Part shown: positions 34,601 through 47,974 of the stretch, piece after piece | How the letters are laid out: each line of letters starts with the position of its first letter | Numbering within the stretch: position 1 is the stretch's first letter | Assembly (NCBI GenBank): GCA_013400155.1 | Contig: VXBM01000008.1 | Location: 1,839,711 to 1,903,710 of the forward strand | Origin: Helopsaltes ochotensis | Taxonomy: Eukaryota; Chordata; Aves; Passeriformes; Locustellidae | DNA: 64,000 nucleotides | Direction of reading: 5' to 3' | Notes under the pieces: generated by a model | Told to the model about the DNA's origin: nothing | Seen by the model: the letters and a program-made list of their open reading frames with translations, nothing else | Databases searched by the model: none | Translations under genes and position numbers: made by a program

Positions 34601-37600
34601 GGTCCTAGATTTCACCGCAGTATGGTGAACATGGATGCAACTCAGTTTTGTTTTTTTCTAAATAAGGTCACAAATGACTTCTCAGTCTATTCTTTGTGTC
34701 ATCAGTTATTCAAGAGTGTTCAAGAGTGCTTTAGCTAATAACTTACTTAAAAGATCTAATGATGTTTCTGAAAACCGGTGTCTCTTAAACTCACTTTACT
34801 GATGTCCTGTCCCTCCTTCCCCCATGGGATTGTACTATTCAGAGTTATCTCCAGTTTTTCCAGCTGTTGGGATGACAAAGTCCTCCTGTCTACCTTCACC
34901 ATTGATATGATTCATGTTGAGGATTTTTTTCTTTTTCATAGCATGCTATTGGTTCTTCTGCCAACAGTGAACATTACCTCCCTAGATTTCTGACTCTCAG
35001 ATGTATAGATTTCTGTTCTGTGGTTTTTTTATGTGTGATATCCAGTCTGCAGACCAGCTTCAGGATGTCTCATTGTAACTATACTTTACTTGCAAGATGC
35101 TTTTTTTAAAAACACCATTGCTTTCCAGCTATGCCCTTGATTTAGTTTTTCTGTCCAATTACATTTCCACTTTTATTGTCATAGATTAGATTAGTATTTA
35201 AATAAAGGCCTAGGTTTGCAACTGAAGGAGACTGCTTGTTCATGTCTTTCCTTCAGTAAGCTGCTAGTAATGTGAGTGGTTCTGTTATCGTGTCTCACTT
35301 AGCTCATCTATTTCTTAATTAATCAGAAAAATATAAAATGTTTAAAAATGGAAACAACCCTATCAAGCTGGAGTGAACAACTAATAAAAAAGTTCATCTT
35401 ATGTTTTGTTCTAAAATTACTTATATTAATAATGAATAAGGCGCAAGAATCTAATTCCAAAATCTGCTGACTGGGAACTTTTCTTATATCTCTGTTTCTC
35501 TCTCTTCCTGCAGTGTATTTGGTATCATTCTTTCACATAATGTGAATGAGTTAAATTGAATTCACTGAGATTATTAAAATATACATGGTCATTATTAAAT
35601 GAATTGTAGCAAAACCAGCAATGAATCACACAGGTTAATGTTTGCAGCTATGTTTGTTGACAGATATATCATACTTGGACTTTAGCTGATGAGAGAGGCC
35701 AAGAAACTATATTTCAAATGTCTAGACATATTCCTTTGGAGAATACTCAAGTATGAGTTTCATATATGCCTCCAGTCTAAATGATAAGTGCATTATTCAT
35801 TCGTAACAGGTTTTAAAACATGTATTTTGTGCCACAGCATTATGATAGGCAGTATTTTTTATGTTTCTATCTTAAAAGGCTTATTAGATGTTCCAATGTT
35901 TTTTCTTTTTTTTTCCCCTCCCCCTTTTTAAGGGTTTCAGAGTTCATTGTGGGAATCTGCTGATGTTTGGCAGAAAATACTTTAGAATCATAACTTCATT
36001 TCTAAAATAAAAAGTAGTGTGGTGAGGAATATCTATAATATTTGTGCATGACTTCAAAGACACTTAAGCTTGTGCATTTCATCTATTGTACTGCAATTCA
36101 CCTAGAAACAAAAATAAGCTCAATGTCCCTTTTAGTAAAAACAAGCTGACCAGCAGATGGTTATTCCATTTTTTGATTTATATTTCTATAGATTTATAGT
36201 AAGGCTGTTTCCCAAATGTTCATATTTCTTACTAGCACTGCTACTGCTGAATAGTGGTTATGGGAAACAGCATTTCAACTTAAATTTCAGTTACAGGAGG
36301 GAACTGAGAGACTAGGAGGAACCTTAGTAGACTCTTATCGTTTACGTAGCATGAGTAGTTTGTTAAGAAACAGGAAAGCAAATAAGCCACCTTGCTGAGG
36401 AGAAATGCCAGATATAACTGGTCATTCACTCCTACTGGTTTCCTACTTGTCTCATCCAGAGACAATAGTTCATGTTTCACTTAGTAAAATTGTCATTGAT
36501 ACCATTAATTTTCAAATAGTCACAACAGAACTGAAGCAGTGAGAAATGAGAATTTGGAGCTCATGGGAAGTGGTCAAGAGCAAAACAGGTAGTTCTTTAA
36601 AAAAGCAGTGATAAAGGCTCTACTGCCAACTACTTCAAAGTGGAATAAAATTAGGAGTGAGCTACGAGCCCAACTTAGGAAATATTAAATGATGGTTAGA
36701 AAAAGAGGGGTGGAACCTTGACCAGTTTGATAAGTGTAATTAGCACAAGAATACAGAGGCAAAATCAAAAGGTGAACCAATCAAACAAGAAACAATGATG
36801 TGTGTTGTATAATGATTGAAAAACAAGGAGTATGTTCATAAGGTAAAACCAAGGAGCAAGTTGATCCACCCTTCAACAGGGAGGAGTATTCAGTGCAGCA
36901 GCTGGAAAGGCTGAGGTGTTTCATCCTTGGCAGAATGGGCCCTCACTATCAAAGCTAAATGCAATCCTAGTAGCAACCCATCAGAGTGAAAGCTACAGCT
37001 GGGCAGGAAAGAGGTAGGGAATGCTTCAGTTGGTTAGCTGTTGTTAGAGAGGTTGGGCCTTGCAGATTACATAGAGAACCTAGGCAATTTTAAGAGCTGT
37101 CTTTGAGAATTTGCATTTACAATTATACACTCAGATTCTGATTTTTAAAAGTGGGAGCTGAGGTGTTGCAGACTTGTGGTTCAAAAAAAAATCGGGGAAC
37201 AAAATTATCAAGCAAAGATGTGAGATATAAAACAAAATTAATATAGACTTGAATCAATCTAATGTCTTTCTGTACAAGGTTGTAGCTCTTACATGTAAAA
37301 GAGAGGTGGTAGATGCTGTTTATCTTGACTTCATTAATATTTGTGCTATTGTGACATAGTAGCAATATAAATGCTACTACTGCAACCCAAGTGAAAATTT
37401 TGGAGGGAAGCTGCTTTCAGCACTTCACAAAGTAATGAGATGTACTCAGGGGGGTTCTGCAGAGATCTTTCACAAATGAGATACTGTTTTATAGTCTCTT
37501 TAAAACCTTGGATGGTGGAATGGAAAATATGCTTGTGAAAACTTGTGAATAACAAGCATCATAGGACACCAGCTGTCTTGGCTTTTCATCTGGTACTGCT

Positions 37601-39400
37601 GAATATTGAATGGGCATAAGAATAGCTCTTCCTTTCCTGGTTGTTCCTGAGCTAATCCATCACCTCTGATGACCTCTGCAATACCTTTTGCTCAGCCCGT
37701 GCCTCTTCCATGCTGGCATAGGCTGCTCCCGCTGAACTGATCTGTGCTCAAGGTTTATATGTCTTTGTCCTATGGGGACAATAGCAAGACGATTGATAGC
37801 TAGACAGAATATTTTAATAAAGGTTTTCCAGATAAATCTGAGACCAAACCTCCTAAATCTGGTTTTACACACCTTACCATTTCTTTTCCTGTGTGATCTA
37901 AGTGTTCAGGAGATTCTTTATCTCTTTGCCAGAGAATGGTAGAACTGATGTTTGTTTCATGAATACTTTAACATTTCAGAAAGTGAGCCTTTAAAGATGG
38001 GTGGGGTGAATTGCTTTGATTTGTAGAGGGGGGCTGGTTGTTTGGGGGGAGTGTTTTGTTTGTGGGGTTTTTTAATCTTCAAAGCTCCTGTCTAGCAAAA
38101 CAAGACTCTCTTTTCCTTGGAGGCAAGTTATAAGATCTTCAGAGGTCTAACTGTCCTCTGTCTTTCAAGGCTATGCTGAAGTCTGGGGCCATAGACTGTA
38201 TTTTCCACAACCCCAAGAAAGTTCCCTTATGCCTTTAGCTGTGGTGCTCTTCTAAGTATCAATAACCTGCCATCACTATAAATACCACATTTATAAAACA
38301 CTTCAGTGTTTTTAGATTGAGGACAATCCTATCTTTGCCTGGATTTATACTGCTTTACAGCAGGCCACTTGTGCTCTGGTGGTTGGGGGAGACATCTGTT
38401 GCAAATGTAGTAAATGCCAAAGCTGAAATCCATACTTTCAGGGCTTGTTTGTGTTCAGCTCCTTCAGTCTGTCAATATCAGCATGTGGGGAAAAGAAAAG
38501 ATGAGAAACAGAATCTTTAGTACAAATAAGTGACAAAACTGAAAAAAAGGGACTCTTGAAGTATGTTCTTACATTTCAAGACTTTTGTTTAGTTGGAAAG
38601 AGAGTCTTAGAGTGGAATTATACTTTAAAGGGGAGGCTACTGCAAGCAATTTCCATTAGATACCAAGAGACAGTAAACCTGCATGAAGTGTTGGACATGT
38701 TCATTACATTTCTTACCTAATTATTTGATACTATCGAGCCCTATTCACTAGCAACCCAGACACTCTCATTATGTACAGAATCATGGTGCTAAATAACAAC
38801 GTGCTAAGATGAGAAAGGTCAATTCTTTAACTGTTTTGCAGCCCTCCATGTATGTCTGCAGAGAAATAAAATGAAAATTTCCACGTCCTGCTTTGATAGA
38901 TCACAACTTATAATTATAGTCACGTTGCATGGGAACATGGGCACACTGGATAAAGAGACAGACAAGAGCGAGGCATCCCTGTTACATTTTCTCCCTAAGT
39001 GTGCTGACTTGTGACTATTTTAGACATTTGGATGAGAATGTGTTAATGCTTTTTCTCATTTCCTCGTTTGTAAAGCTCTGAAAGTACCAGTGATTCTGCT
39101 TTGTTTCACTTCTGGTAAATTCTTCTTTTGCTTGTTCTTTATTTCCACAGTGATCATTTTACTGTACTGTATCCCTTTTCTGCCTTTGCCTCAGTCTGAG
39201 CTCATGGCCCCCTTCAGTGCTGTCTCCACCTCCCTGCCTGGAGGCAGCTCCTGTCATTATCATCTCCTTCACTCCTCTCTTCCCTGACACAAGCGAGAAG
39301 CTCGATGACACACAGTTTCCTGCTTAAAAGCATGCTGTTCACCGCCAGCTTTTATTTCTTTAATAGCCCTCTTTCGCAACAGTGCTCTACAACTCATCCT
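28600..39400. other. gene-poor interval downstream of ZCRB1
   Basis: About 10.8 kb of AT-rich unique-looking DNA. Only a short hairpin at 34053-34079 and scattered poly(A)-like hexamers (for example near 29504) stand out. It probably lies in the long intron of distal PPHLN1 transcripts. Confidence 0.5.
34053..34079. repeat. short perfect hairpin
   Basis: TATCACACCT and AGGTGTGATA form 10 bp perfect arms around a 7 bp loop. CACACCT/AGGTGTGA also resembles paired T-box half-sites. Function unknown. Confidence 0.6.
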
Positions 39401-39494
39401 TGAAGATACAGGGAAGACAATCCAGGAGTGGTGGCGGAGCAGAGAGCAGAGCGGTGGCTGTGCCATAGGCTCCTGCCCCGCGCCAGCAGCCGCC

Positions 39495-39695
39495 ATGGCG
39501 CTGGGGCCTGCAGCTGCCCAGGGCAAAGCGCAGCGCCAGCTTTCGAAGGCCTTGCTCCCCGCAGGGTGTTGCAGCTACATGCTGTTCTACATGCAGGAAT
39601 TTACCACCCTGATAGGCTATACAGTCCCTCCAGAAGGTGAAGTGTTCCCAAAAGGGGTCAAGTGCTTGTTGGTGGGGCTCATGACACCAGCCTAG
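39495..39695 (+). CDS. small unidentified ORF in a GC-rich patch
   Basis: A 66-codon frame begins at ATG in GCAGCCGCCATGG, a near-perfect Kozak context. It starts MALGPAAAQGKAQRQLSKAL and ends GVKCLLVGLMTPA before TAG. The first part lies in a local GC-rich island (about 39420-39570) unlike its surroundings. I do not recognise the product. It could be a first exon of a non-coding or unknown transcript, a decayed retrocopy, or chance. Confidence 0.25.
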   Translation: MALGPAAAQGKAQRQLSKALLPAGCCSYMLFYMQEFTTLIGYTVPPEGEVFPKGVKCLLVGLMTPA

Positions 39696-40199
39696 CTGAC
39701 CATTTTTTTCCAGTTTTCAGAGATCACCTATATTTAAGTGATACTAGAAATTAAGTAACTGTTTTGTAGTAGAAACTATGCCTACTGAGGCACCTTCGTG
39801 GCCAAGATGTTTTCTTGTGAATTACTTCTTTTATTTACTTTAAATTTGACCAAGAACATAGTTTAGTTACCTAATAGTGAAACATGAAATTGGAAACTAG
39901 AAAATATTAATCATAGAAAATAGAAGATATTTATTAAGAATAGGTATTCAGATGATGTGTATTGCTTAATACTTGCTGCTCTTTGTGCTGTATTAGTCAC
40001 CTGAGGAGAGGAGGAGACAGGGCTATGTGCAAGAACAATAAGAAATGAAAGGATGTTTATCAGAACAGGAGGTGAGAATACAAAATTATCAGAGACACTG
40101 AGATAGCGAGTGTTATAGATGAGTAGAGTAATTCGTGTTTTATTCAACATAGTTGATGTATAATAGTAAAATAATGTTGTGCTTGGGCTAACATAAAAT

Positions 40200-40860
40200 G
40201 TTAAAATAACTGGGGGAACTGAGACAAGCAGAGGCTACATCATCTCTCCCTGAAAGATCGCCTACACCAGAATGAAAGGAAACACCTTTTTGCATCTGAA
40301 TAAAGGGAGAGCCAGTTGGGAGCAGAGTAATACAAGGAGCCATTAAGCACCTGGATGGAGGGTGGTGTGGAAGGAAGGACAAACCATCTACAGCAGCGCC
40401 CAACAAAGAAAAGACTCGAGGATGTTGGCCAGGTGTACAGATGGACCCGAATCAGCGGAGAGTTGCGTATGAGTTAACAGTTCCAGTAAAGCCAAATCAA
40501 GCAGACACTCCCTCCTGGAACAACCGTTTACCAGAATGAAGAAAGAAAAGGTAACCACTCATCAATCTGTGCCAGGTGTGCCATCGAACCGAGATTGTCA
40601 GAGATGCATCTGAATGCCTGGATCCACCTGCACAAATCAAGCAGCTGCTCCTTCCTCTGAATGCCAAAGCAAGCCCCAAAAGGACTGCATTTGTGAACCT
40701 AGGGGGACTCTATGCTAGTCCGTGGTTCACCCAGTTCCGATCACCTGGCTCGGAGCTGATTTCATTCTTGGCTTTCCAAATTTTATACCAAAATTTCTAT
40801 ATTTTATAATTAAATTTCTTAATAAAATCTTTATAAATTTTAATTGGTGATTTTATTTAT
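40200..40860. other. unassigned segment left of the 40.9 kb LTR, possibly older repeat
   Basis: Mixed-composition DNA with no retroviral motif I can name. It ends in a very AT-rich run with AATAAAATC near 40820. A short plus-strand ORF (40576-40809, 77 aa) has no recognisable domain. It may be part of a longer LTR or internal ERV remnant. Confidence 0.3.
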
Positions 40861-40918
40861 AACACCAAGGCTCCTCAGGCCCCAGGACCAGATAAAGCTG
40901 ATCTCACAGCTTGGACTA

Positions 40919-41282
40919 TGACCGGAGGATCAGTGAGCGTGCGCAGGGCAGCGGGGCCAGAAGTTCATCTCAAGAGGAAGACTATTTTCTTCATCCCTGA
41001 GGCCCCCGAGATGACCACCAGAGACAACTGTGCAGGCGCAAAGGACTGATAAGACAATTAGCATACGGAGTGGCAAGGGGGGGAGCCAAGGGATGAATAT
41101 GCATTGGGGTATTGCAAAACTTGATGCATATGTAACATTCTAGAGGATAAAAGAAAACCGGAGTGAGTGAGGGGTGCACATGCCTTTGGGAGCTATCCTG
41201 CATCCGCCCAGCACAGAATAAACTACATACCTACTTTAAAAACTCACCTCGTCTCTGAGTTTCAGAGCTCTTCTGTGGGTCA
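40919..41282 (+). mobile_element. solo LTR, gammaretrovirus/ERV1-like
   Basis: Bounds TGACC and GGTCA form a 5 bp inverted repeat. Inside is a TATA-like AGGATAAAAG (41141-41150), then AGAATAAACT (41216-41225) as poly(A) signal, then a U5 ending CTGTGGGTCA. This order (U3-R-U5) and spacing fit a retroviral LTR of about 364 bp. The 5' boundary is less certain and no target duplication was found. No viral genes accompany it. Confidence 0.6.
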
Positions 41283-42520
41283 ATAGATTTACTTATTTAG
41301 GTAAATAATCTAGGCATGATTATTAACTCAAAAGTAAGAACTGCGCAGTTTACTACTTACAGAGCTACTGAGCTCCTTAGAGAGGTACCGATTCATTTTA
41401 ATTTCATGGTAGAACACATTTTCTTTCCCAAATGTTGAACTCAGGTTTGAATCTGCCAGGCCTTTTACAGATGTTAGGCAAATGCACCTAACAATGCAGA
41501 TAACAACCACCCACAAAAAGATCCGCTAATATGCTGCCTCCAAAGCAATGTTGCTTTTATCCATAACTTCCTCGGAGAGAGTGAGAAAGATTAAAATATA
41601 CTGTGATTTCACCCAGGTGTCCTACTCCATACCTGATACTACCCAAGACAACAAGAAATAAAAGGAAAATGCTGAATATGCACTTCTGAGTGATGAATGC
41701 CCTGGAGCAACAGAAACACAAGGCAGATCCCCCAGGAGAAAAGTAGGATTAATGATCTTGATTGCTTTATAATGATCTCTGGTATGTTTTTCCTGTCATA
41801 AGAGGAAAAAAGCTATTTGCTATCAAAAAAAAAAAAGTAGAGCCTACCTCATGCTAAAAGGCAAGGGCACAAAGTATAAATAACTTAGTAAGAGAATAAG
41901 TACAAAAAGAGTTCTCCATAGTTTCGTTGAGGAATGCGTTTGTGACAGTTTAAGAAAAAATTTAAAAATCCCAACAAAACAAGTTTACACTTAAAGGAAT
42001 TCTCACATTTCTCAAGTGCATAGACTGTCTCTCCAGCTGAGAAATGAAAAGCAAACTAAAGAAATCAAAAAGAGTAGGAAGTAGCTTATGTTATCTTATA
42101 AAAGTATTTTTTTATTTCAGTAGAGAAATTGTGGTCAACACATTCTTCTTCAGGAGTGGTTCATGCTGCTCTTAATCTTGTACAAATGTGGGCTGCCACC
42201 ACAGATGGCAGCCTTTGAGTCTTCATGTCCCTACTCCCATGTGTCTCCCTGTTCTTTTCCTTGCCTCAGTGAAGGGACTGTGCAACTTCAAGGCAAATCA
42301 GCTACCCAGATTAAACAGAAAATAATCAGGTTTTTAGTGGGGTAGTTAGCTTTGGGGTTGCTCAAGAGATCTGAGCTGGAGGTAGGTGGGGAGGATGGGA
42401 AAGAAACTGGTGGGTGTGTGGGGGTGACTTCAATGCTTCCATCAGTTTTAGCTGGAGCAGCATTTTTGCCTGCACTCTTAGACAGCCTCAAAACTGGAAA
42501 AGCACACAGGGAGAGTTGTT

Positions 42521-42556
42521 CTCTATCAATATGCTGCTCTCTATCAATATGCTGCT
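42521..42556 (+). repeat. perfect tandem duplication of 18 bp
   Basis: CTCTATCAATATGCTGCT is present twice back to back (42521-42538 and 42539-42556) with no difference, so the duplication is recent or polymorphic. Confidence 0.95.
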
Positions 42557-44407
42557 GGACCAGCAGTAAAGATTTGGGGGAGGAGGAGGTGACAATAAAT
42601 GTGATGGAAGCGGCAGAATTCTGAAAGGTTTGAATGCTAAAGCATATGGGATATTTGGAGAATGGGAAGCCTCCAGCTCAGCTCTTTTTGAAGCACCAAA
42701 GGAACTAGACTCATGCATCTTCCATTATCTAGTGACTGATGAGAGTTTTTACTGAAGAAATTAACATCTCATTCAGGTTCAACCTAAAAATATGGTTTTC
42801 TCATTTGCTTTTGTTCAGATATTTGCTACTGATCACAATCTGGTGGATGATGTGCTATGAAAGGTGGAGGCAGCATAAAATGCCATACTGAATAATTGAT
42901 CGCTACCCCTCCAGGCTATGTCTATGGATGAATGCATATGCCAGTTAGGATGACTGTGTCCCTAGTTAATGCTCTTAATTGACAAACACCTGATCTGAAT
43001 TAAAATAGTATTTTAAAGACATCTTATTTATGTCAGAAGGTGTCTCATATTTTACAGTGTTTTTCTTTTGTGTGTGTTTTTCTGATTAAAGGCAGGTACC
43101 TTTTGGCCTTTTAATTGTAGGGACATTTAGAAATTAATTATGTATTTTTTTAAAACAGTAGTGCAAATCTTGATCACACAAAACCAATGGAAAACCTCCT
43201 GTTCACCTTCCCACTGTACTTCTTTGTCCAATGTCTGTTATAACAAGTAGTTATAATTCCCTCATCTTCTTAATAGGAATTAGGGGACTAAATAAAAGCC
43301 AATATATCAAGTACCTGTATCTCATTCACAAGGCAACAAAAACCAGCAAAAAGACAGAAGGCTAGACAAGAATGTTGCTGAACTCAGTATATGGCGGAGA
43401 TTTCCCACCTTTAAGTCTATTCTAGAGATTTCTTGGGCTTTCACAAGAATCGCAGGAGGATAAGAAATTGTATCTGAAAATAGCTCCGAGTCCTAAACAA
43501 TCAAAAATTTTAATGCAGCTGATATTATGCACATGGTGCCTTCTGGAATTTACTTCAGACTCTAGAAGAAGGGGGGAAAAAATCAAAGGAAATTTGAAAA
43601 AGCAAACAAGCAAAACAACAACAAACAAAAATAAACACCCCTGAAAGAGTAAAGAGAGTTGGAAAAAGGGCAGAATTAGTACCAAAAGATGCCACTGTAT
43701 GTGAGCTCTCCTCTCAGATTTTTGCATCATCTTAGCTTTCTTTATGTTGTGTATTCTAAAGTGCACAGGATCTGGCTCTCAGTGGCTTTAGGCCATTCTC
43801 TTACCTGTTCACCTTTGGGACAATAATGGTTATTTGAAGGCAGCTGCCTAGATTTTCTCTTTGTGTGACTGTTCACACAGTCACATCCAAGCATGGTTAT
43901 GTTGGTTTTATATTTGCTATGATAAGCTGATCTACTATTTTCTATATGAATTTTTAGCATGACCTTGTAAGTCTAGAATTAACAATAAAGCAATTTATAG
44001 AAAGAGATAAAGTCAAATTTCATCATTAATAATTTTTTTTCTGTCTTTTTCAAGACATTTTTACTTTTCTTTCAGGTAAGAGCTTTCTCCAAAATATACA
44101 CATATGTCTACACATTACGTGTGTACTGCATGTTCCTTTCTGCATTACAGGAATATTAATAAGGATATAAGGGCCAAGGTGAATCTTTTGAATGTTAGAA
44201 AGTAGCAAGTTTAAGATCCCCTTATTAGTCTTTTTTCATCTATATTATGCACTGAAGCAGATGGAGATCCCAAGGAGGAGCAATATGTGCTGATACTGCA
44301 TAATGCACTTTGCACAGGAGATTGAGTCAAGGTCGTGTAGTCACCTGGCATCTCATGATTTTTGGGTGACTGACTGCTACCCACATAACAGACTTTTTAA
44401 GTAGGTT

Positions 44408-44577
44408 NNNNNNNNNNNNNNNNNNNNNNNNNNNNNNNNNNNNNNNNNNNNNNNNNNNNNNNNNNNNNNNNNNNNNNNNNNNNNNNNNNNNNNNNNNNNN
44501 NNNNNNNNNNNNNNNNNNNNNNNNNNNNNNNNNNNNNNNNNNNNNNNNNNNNNNNNNNNNNNNNNNNNNNNNNNNNN
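44408..44577. other. assembly gap (170 N)
   Basis: Run of N in non-coding DNA. The true size is not known. Confidence 0.99.
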
Positions 44578-47500
44578 CAAACAAACATTTTAAAGAAGAT
44601 ACAACCATGTATGTATGTCCCACATTATGGACATCCTTCGCCAGATCCAGCTGTGCTGGCGTGAAGAGTTATTCTCCCTGCAGTTCATAGCCACCCACTC
44701 CTTCCCCAGGAAATGTTCCTGCTCCCTGGTAGCCACTGGCTGAGCCTGCTGTCCACCTCCAAGGTTGGAATGAAATCGTTCCAGTTTAGACAGGGTGAGA
44801 AGGAGGCTTCATTCACCTGCTTCATTCAGGTTGAAATGGTCATAGGAAATTAAAGCTTCCCAGGGGGTTCATAACTCTCTCATCAGACCCTGAGAAATGC
44901 TACCCATGAGCTGATTCCTCCTGAGAGAGGAGGATAAAAGTGTGCCAGTGCGCTGTTTGCAAAGAGGCATTTCCAGAGTGCTCTTTGCCAACACCTGAGC
45001 AGCCTAAACAGAAGGACAGTGTTCTCTCCCTGAAGCTATATTAGATGCTCTTGTGGCAGGAAAATACAACTAACTTTATATAAATTGTGCATCTTCTCAA
45101 ATAAAGAGAATTATTTTTGAGGGCAAAAAAGAACAAAAACCTAAGCAAACCAGTCTGAATTCTCTGCTTTCATCAGGAGATTGGACCAGAAACCTCTTGA
45201 GATCCTTCTAAAATGAATTATCCTGTGATTTATTTTTTAAGTTAAAAATAACCAGCTGTAGCTGGTTATAGCTGTCACTAATGCTATCAATTGAATGTAA
45301 ATAATTAGTGCTTTGGGGAACTTTGGGGAGTGTTCCCATTACAGCTGAGACAATAGGATGCCTAGTTGTTCACAGAGGAATGGTTTCCACTCTGCCAGTC
45401 TCTCTGGTTCTTCTAACTGCTCACATGGTCCTACAATTTCTGGGATCTGCTGGCTGAGCTGGTAGAATACTGCCTCATGAGCTGACCTGGCTCACCCATG
45501 GATCAGACAGTCAGAGGCAAAAAAATGGGCAAAGGTGGAGCCACCCAGCCAGAAAAAACCCTGCAAAAGCAGGGCCTTAGCTTCTAGCATTAGCAAGCTG
45601 TGAGATAGTACAGTTTTATTCTTGTAAGTTGATGTAGATGTGTCTACTCACTGTCTGGGTCAGTTCTCCCATTATCATGTTTAATTATTTAATACAGCAT
45701 CTGGTCCTTTAGGACTGCAACCCCATGATGTAAGCTGGTCTCTGTGCCTCAGTCTTTCAGAGTACAGCCTGAGAGCTTAGGTGGTGAGTGCCAGAAATCA
45801 AGTCATGTCTCTGTGAAGTACCACTTATGTTTCTGCTATTAAATAAGTGATAAACTACAAAGAGCTTTTCACTTCCCAGTAAGTTGCTTGTTTGGAGACT
45901 TTTCTGTCTTTTGATCATAGGTCAGATTCATCTTTTTTTTTTCTTTTTGTTAGAACCATTTGGGGTTTTTTGACTGATTTTCAGTACAACCTCCGATGCT
46001 ATCCTTTTGCCGAGGTTATCTCTATTTATGTTGCTGTGTGCAATGAAGCCTGAGTCGCCACAGCCTAGAAAGAACAGGCCAGCTCTCTCCTCCTTGCCTC
46101 TGGTTGCAAGCTCCTGCTGTTTCCAATCAAACAGCGGTGGGCTGAGCTGGACTAGCTCACAGATCAGAGCAGAGAAAATGAACTCTGCAGCTAACTCAGC
46201 AGAGGGGTTACAGTCAGCCTGGCAAGGTGATCCAGCTCTCCATGACCTGCTCTGTTCCTAAGGGCAGTCAATGCTTGAGGGAGACAGGAACAGACCACTG
46301 GGCAGGGAAAGGGGATGCTCCCTTGGGCGGCAACCTTCAATTAGCTTGCAAAAAGGGATTGTGAAGTGGCACGATTAGTTACTGTTTGCTCTTCAGAAGC
46401 ATTAAAATTTTTCTTCAGGTGATTTTGCACATAAAAATATTCAATGAGAAATTTCTTGTGAAGCTGCAGAGCCGGTAGGACACTCTATCATAACTTCTTC
46501 ACCAAACAAATGTTACAGGAAAGAATTATTATTTTAAAATATTATTTCATTTGGCAGAGAACAAAACCAAACCAGAGAATATTTTATACTTCATCAGTTA
46601 AATATTTACAATAGTAAAGTGAAGGGGTGGCTTTCTTTTAGCTTTCAGCAACAAATGCAATGATTAGCTACACATGAAGTCTGTGTGAATGAATAACAGT
46701 ATTTTTAAGACACCGTCAGAAGCTTATCTCACGGCTGGCATCTATTAATACAGTGATTTCTATCACAGACTCCAAATTTAACACTATCCATTACTGAAGA
46801 CTTTGGAGTGCTATAATCATGTCAGAATACTTTGGCTGTCAATAAACAAGTCACTCTTAATGTATGTATTCATATCCATTATGGTTTTCTAAACAGAGAA
46901 GCTGTTTGGGGGGTTTTGATACAATGTAATCCACTGTGTAACATAATCCAGAAAAATAACAATTTGTCTATTATTTCCACATTGGCAGTTTTTGTGGAAA
47001 CTGACCAGTTTGATGTGGCTCTATTTTCTAGCAAAGTTTTCATGTTAATATGTGCTTTCCCCTAGCCTCCTCAGGCTTCTCAGAAGTGGCACGATTACTC
47101 CAGACTCAGCAGCAACAAATTCCAAATTATCCTCTAGCTTGTTTTTGCACACCCACGGAAAATAAATCCCCTGTGGTTATTCTCAGAAGACATGAGATTC
47201 CATCTGCTTACTTTATTTCAGGTGGAAAAGGAAATCCCAAGAAGATAAAACTGAGAAGTCTGCATTCATTTCAATCTCTTCAAAATCCAGAGTGAATGCT
47301 TGGATTTAAGCAGAGTCACTGAAGATTTACAGTGGCAGAACAGACAAGAACTCAGAGAACTCCAGGACTGAGTTAGGAACACATGTAAACAACCTCAAAG
47401 CAAGTTGAAAGAAGAGTGAATTTGTGCTCACTGTTTATTTCAATGTAAATACATAATGCTTGAAATATCTTGAAATACAGTCTGTGAATCAATTCAGGCA

Positions 47501-47974
47501 GTAAATTTGACCGTGTCAACTACCAAAAGAAGGGTCCTCAGCTGGCTCACTGAAGGAATATAGCAGACTAAGGTCCAGTGATCAGCTCCTAATTGAGTGT
47601 CAAACCAGGCTGGAGTAAGGAGAATGTTGTTATGATTCTGGGAATATATGTGTTGCGAGGACAACCTACAAAAAATTGAAACAACCTAGTGTATTACTAC
47701 TTTTACAGCTGCTCTGAATCTTCCACCTCTGATTTCAAACACAAAGAATTACTCTGAAATCACATCTGTCTGTATAAAATATTTCATGTGCAACAGGAAA
47801 AAGATGCAGTCGCTATCCTTGGTATAATATTCTTTGTTGTTTTTTTTAAAAAAAAGTATCTACTAAAGGAACTTAGAAACTGGTAGCTTTTTCCAAGAAA
47901 GTAAAAAACCAAACTGATATACTTTGTACATAAAATATTGGATTATGGAAGACTCATGTAATCCCCAAATGTGT

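Larger units (their letters stand above)
41283..47974. other. non-coding interval with gap and small palindromes
   Basis: Contains the N gap (44408-44577), the 18 bp tandem pair (42521), a 9 bp-arm hairpin at 43864-43885 and a 10 bp-arm near-palindrome at 45248-45269. Short frames such as 46007-46261 have no recognisable domain. No gene is supported. Confidence 0.5.
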
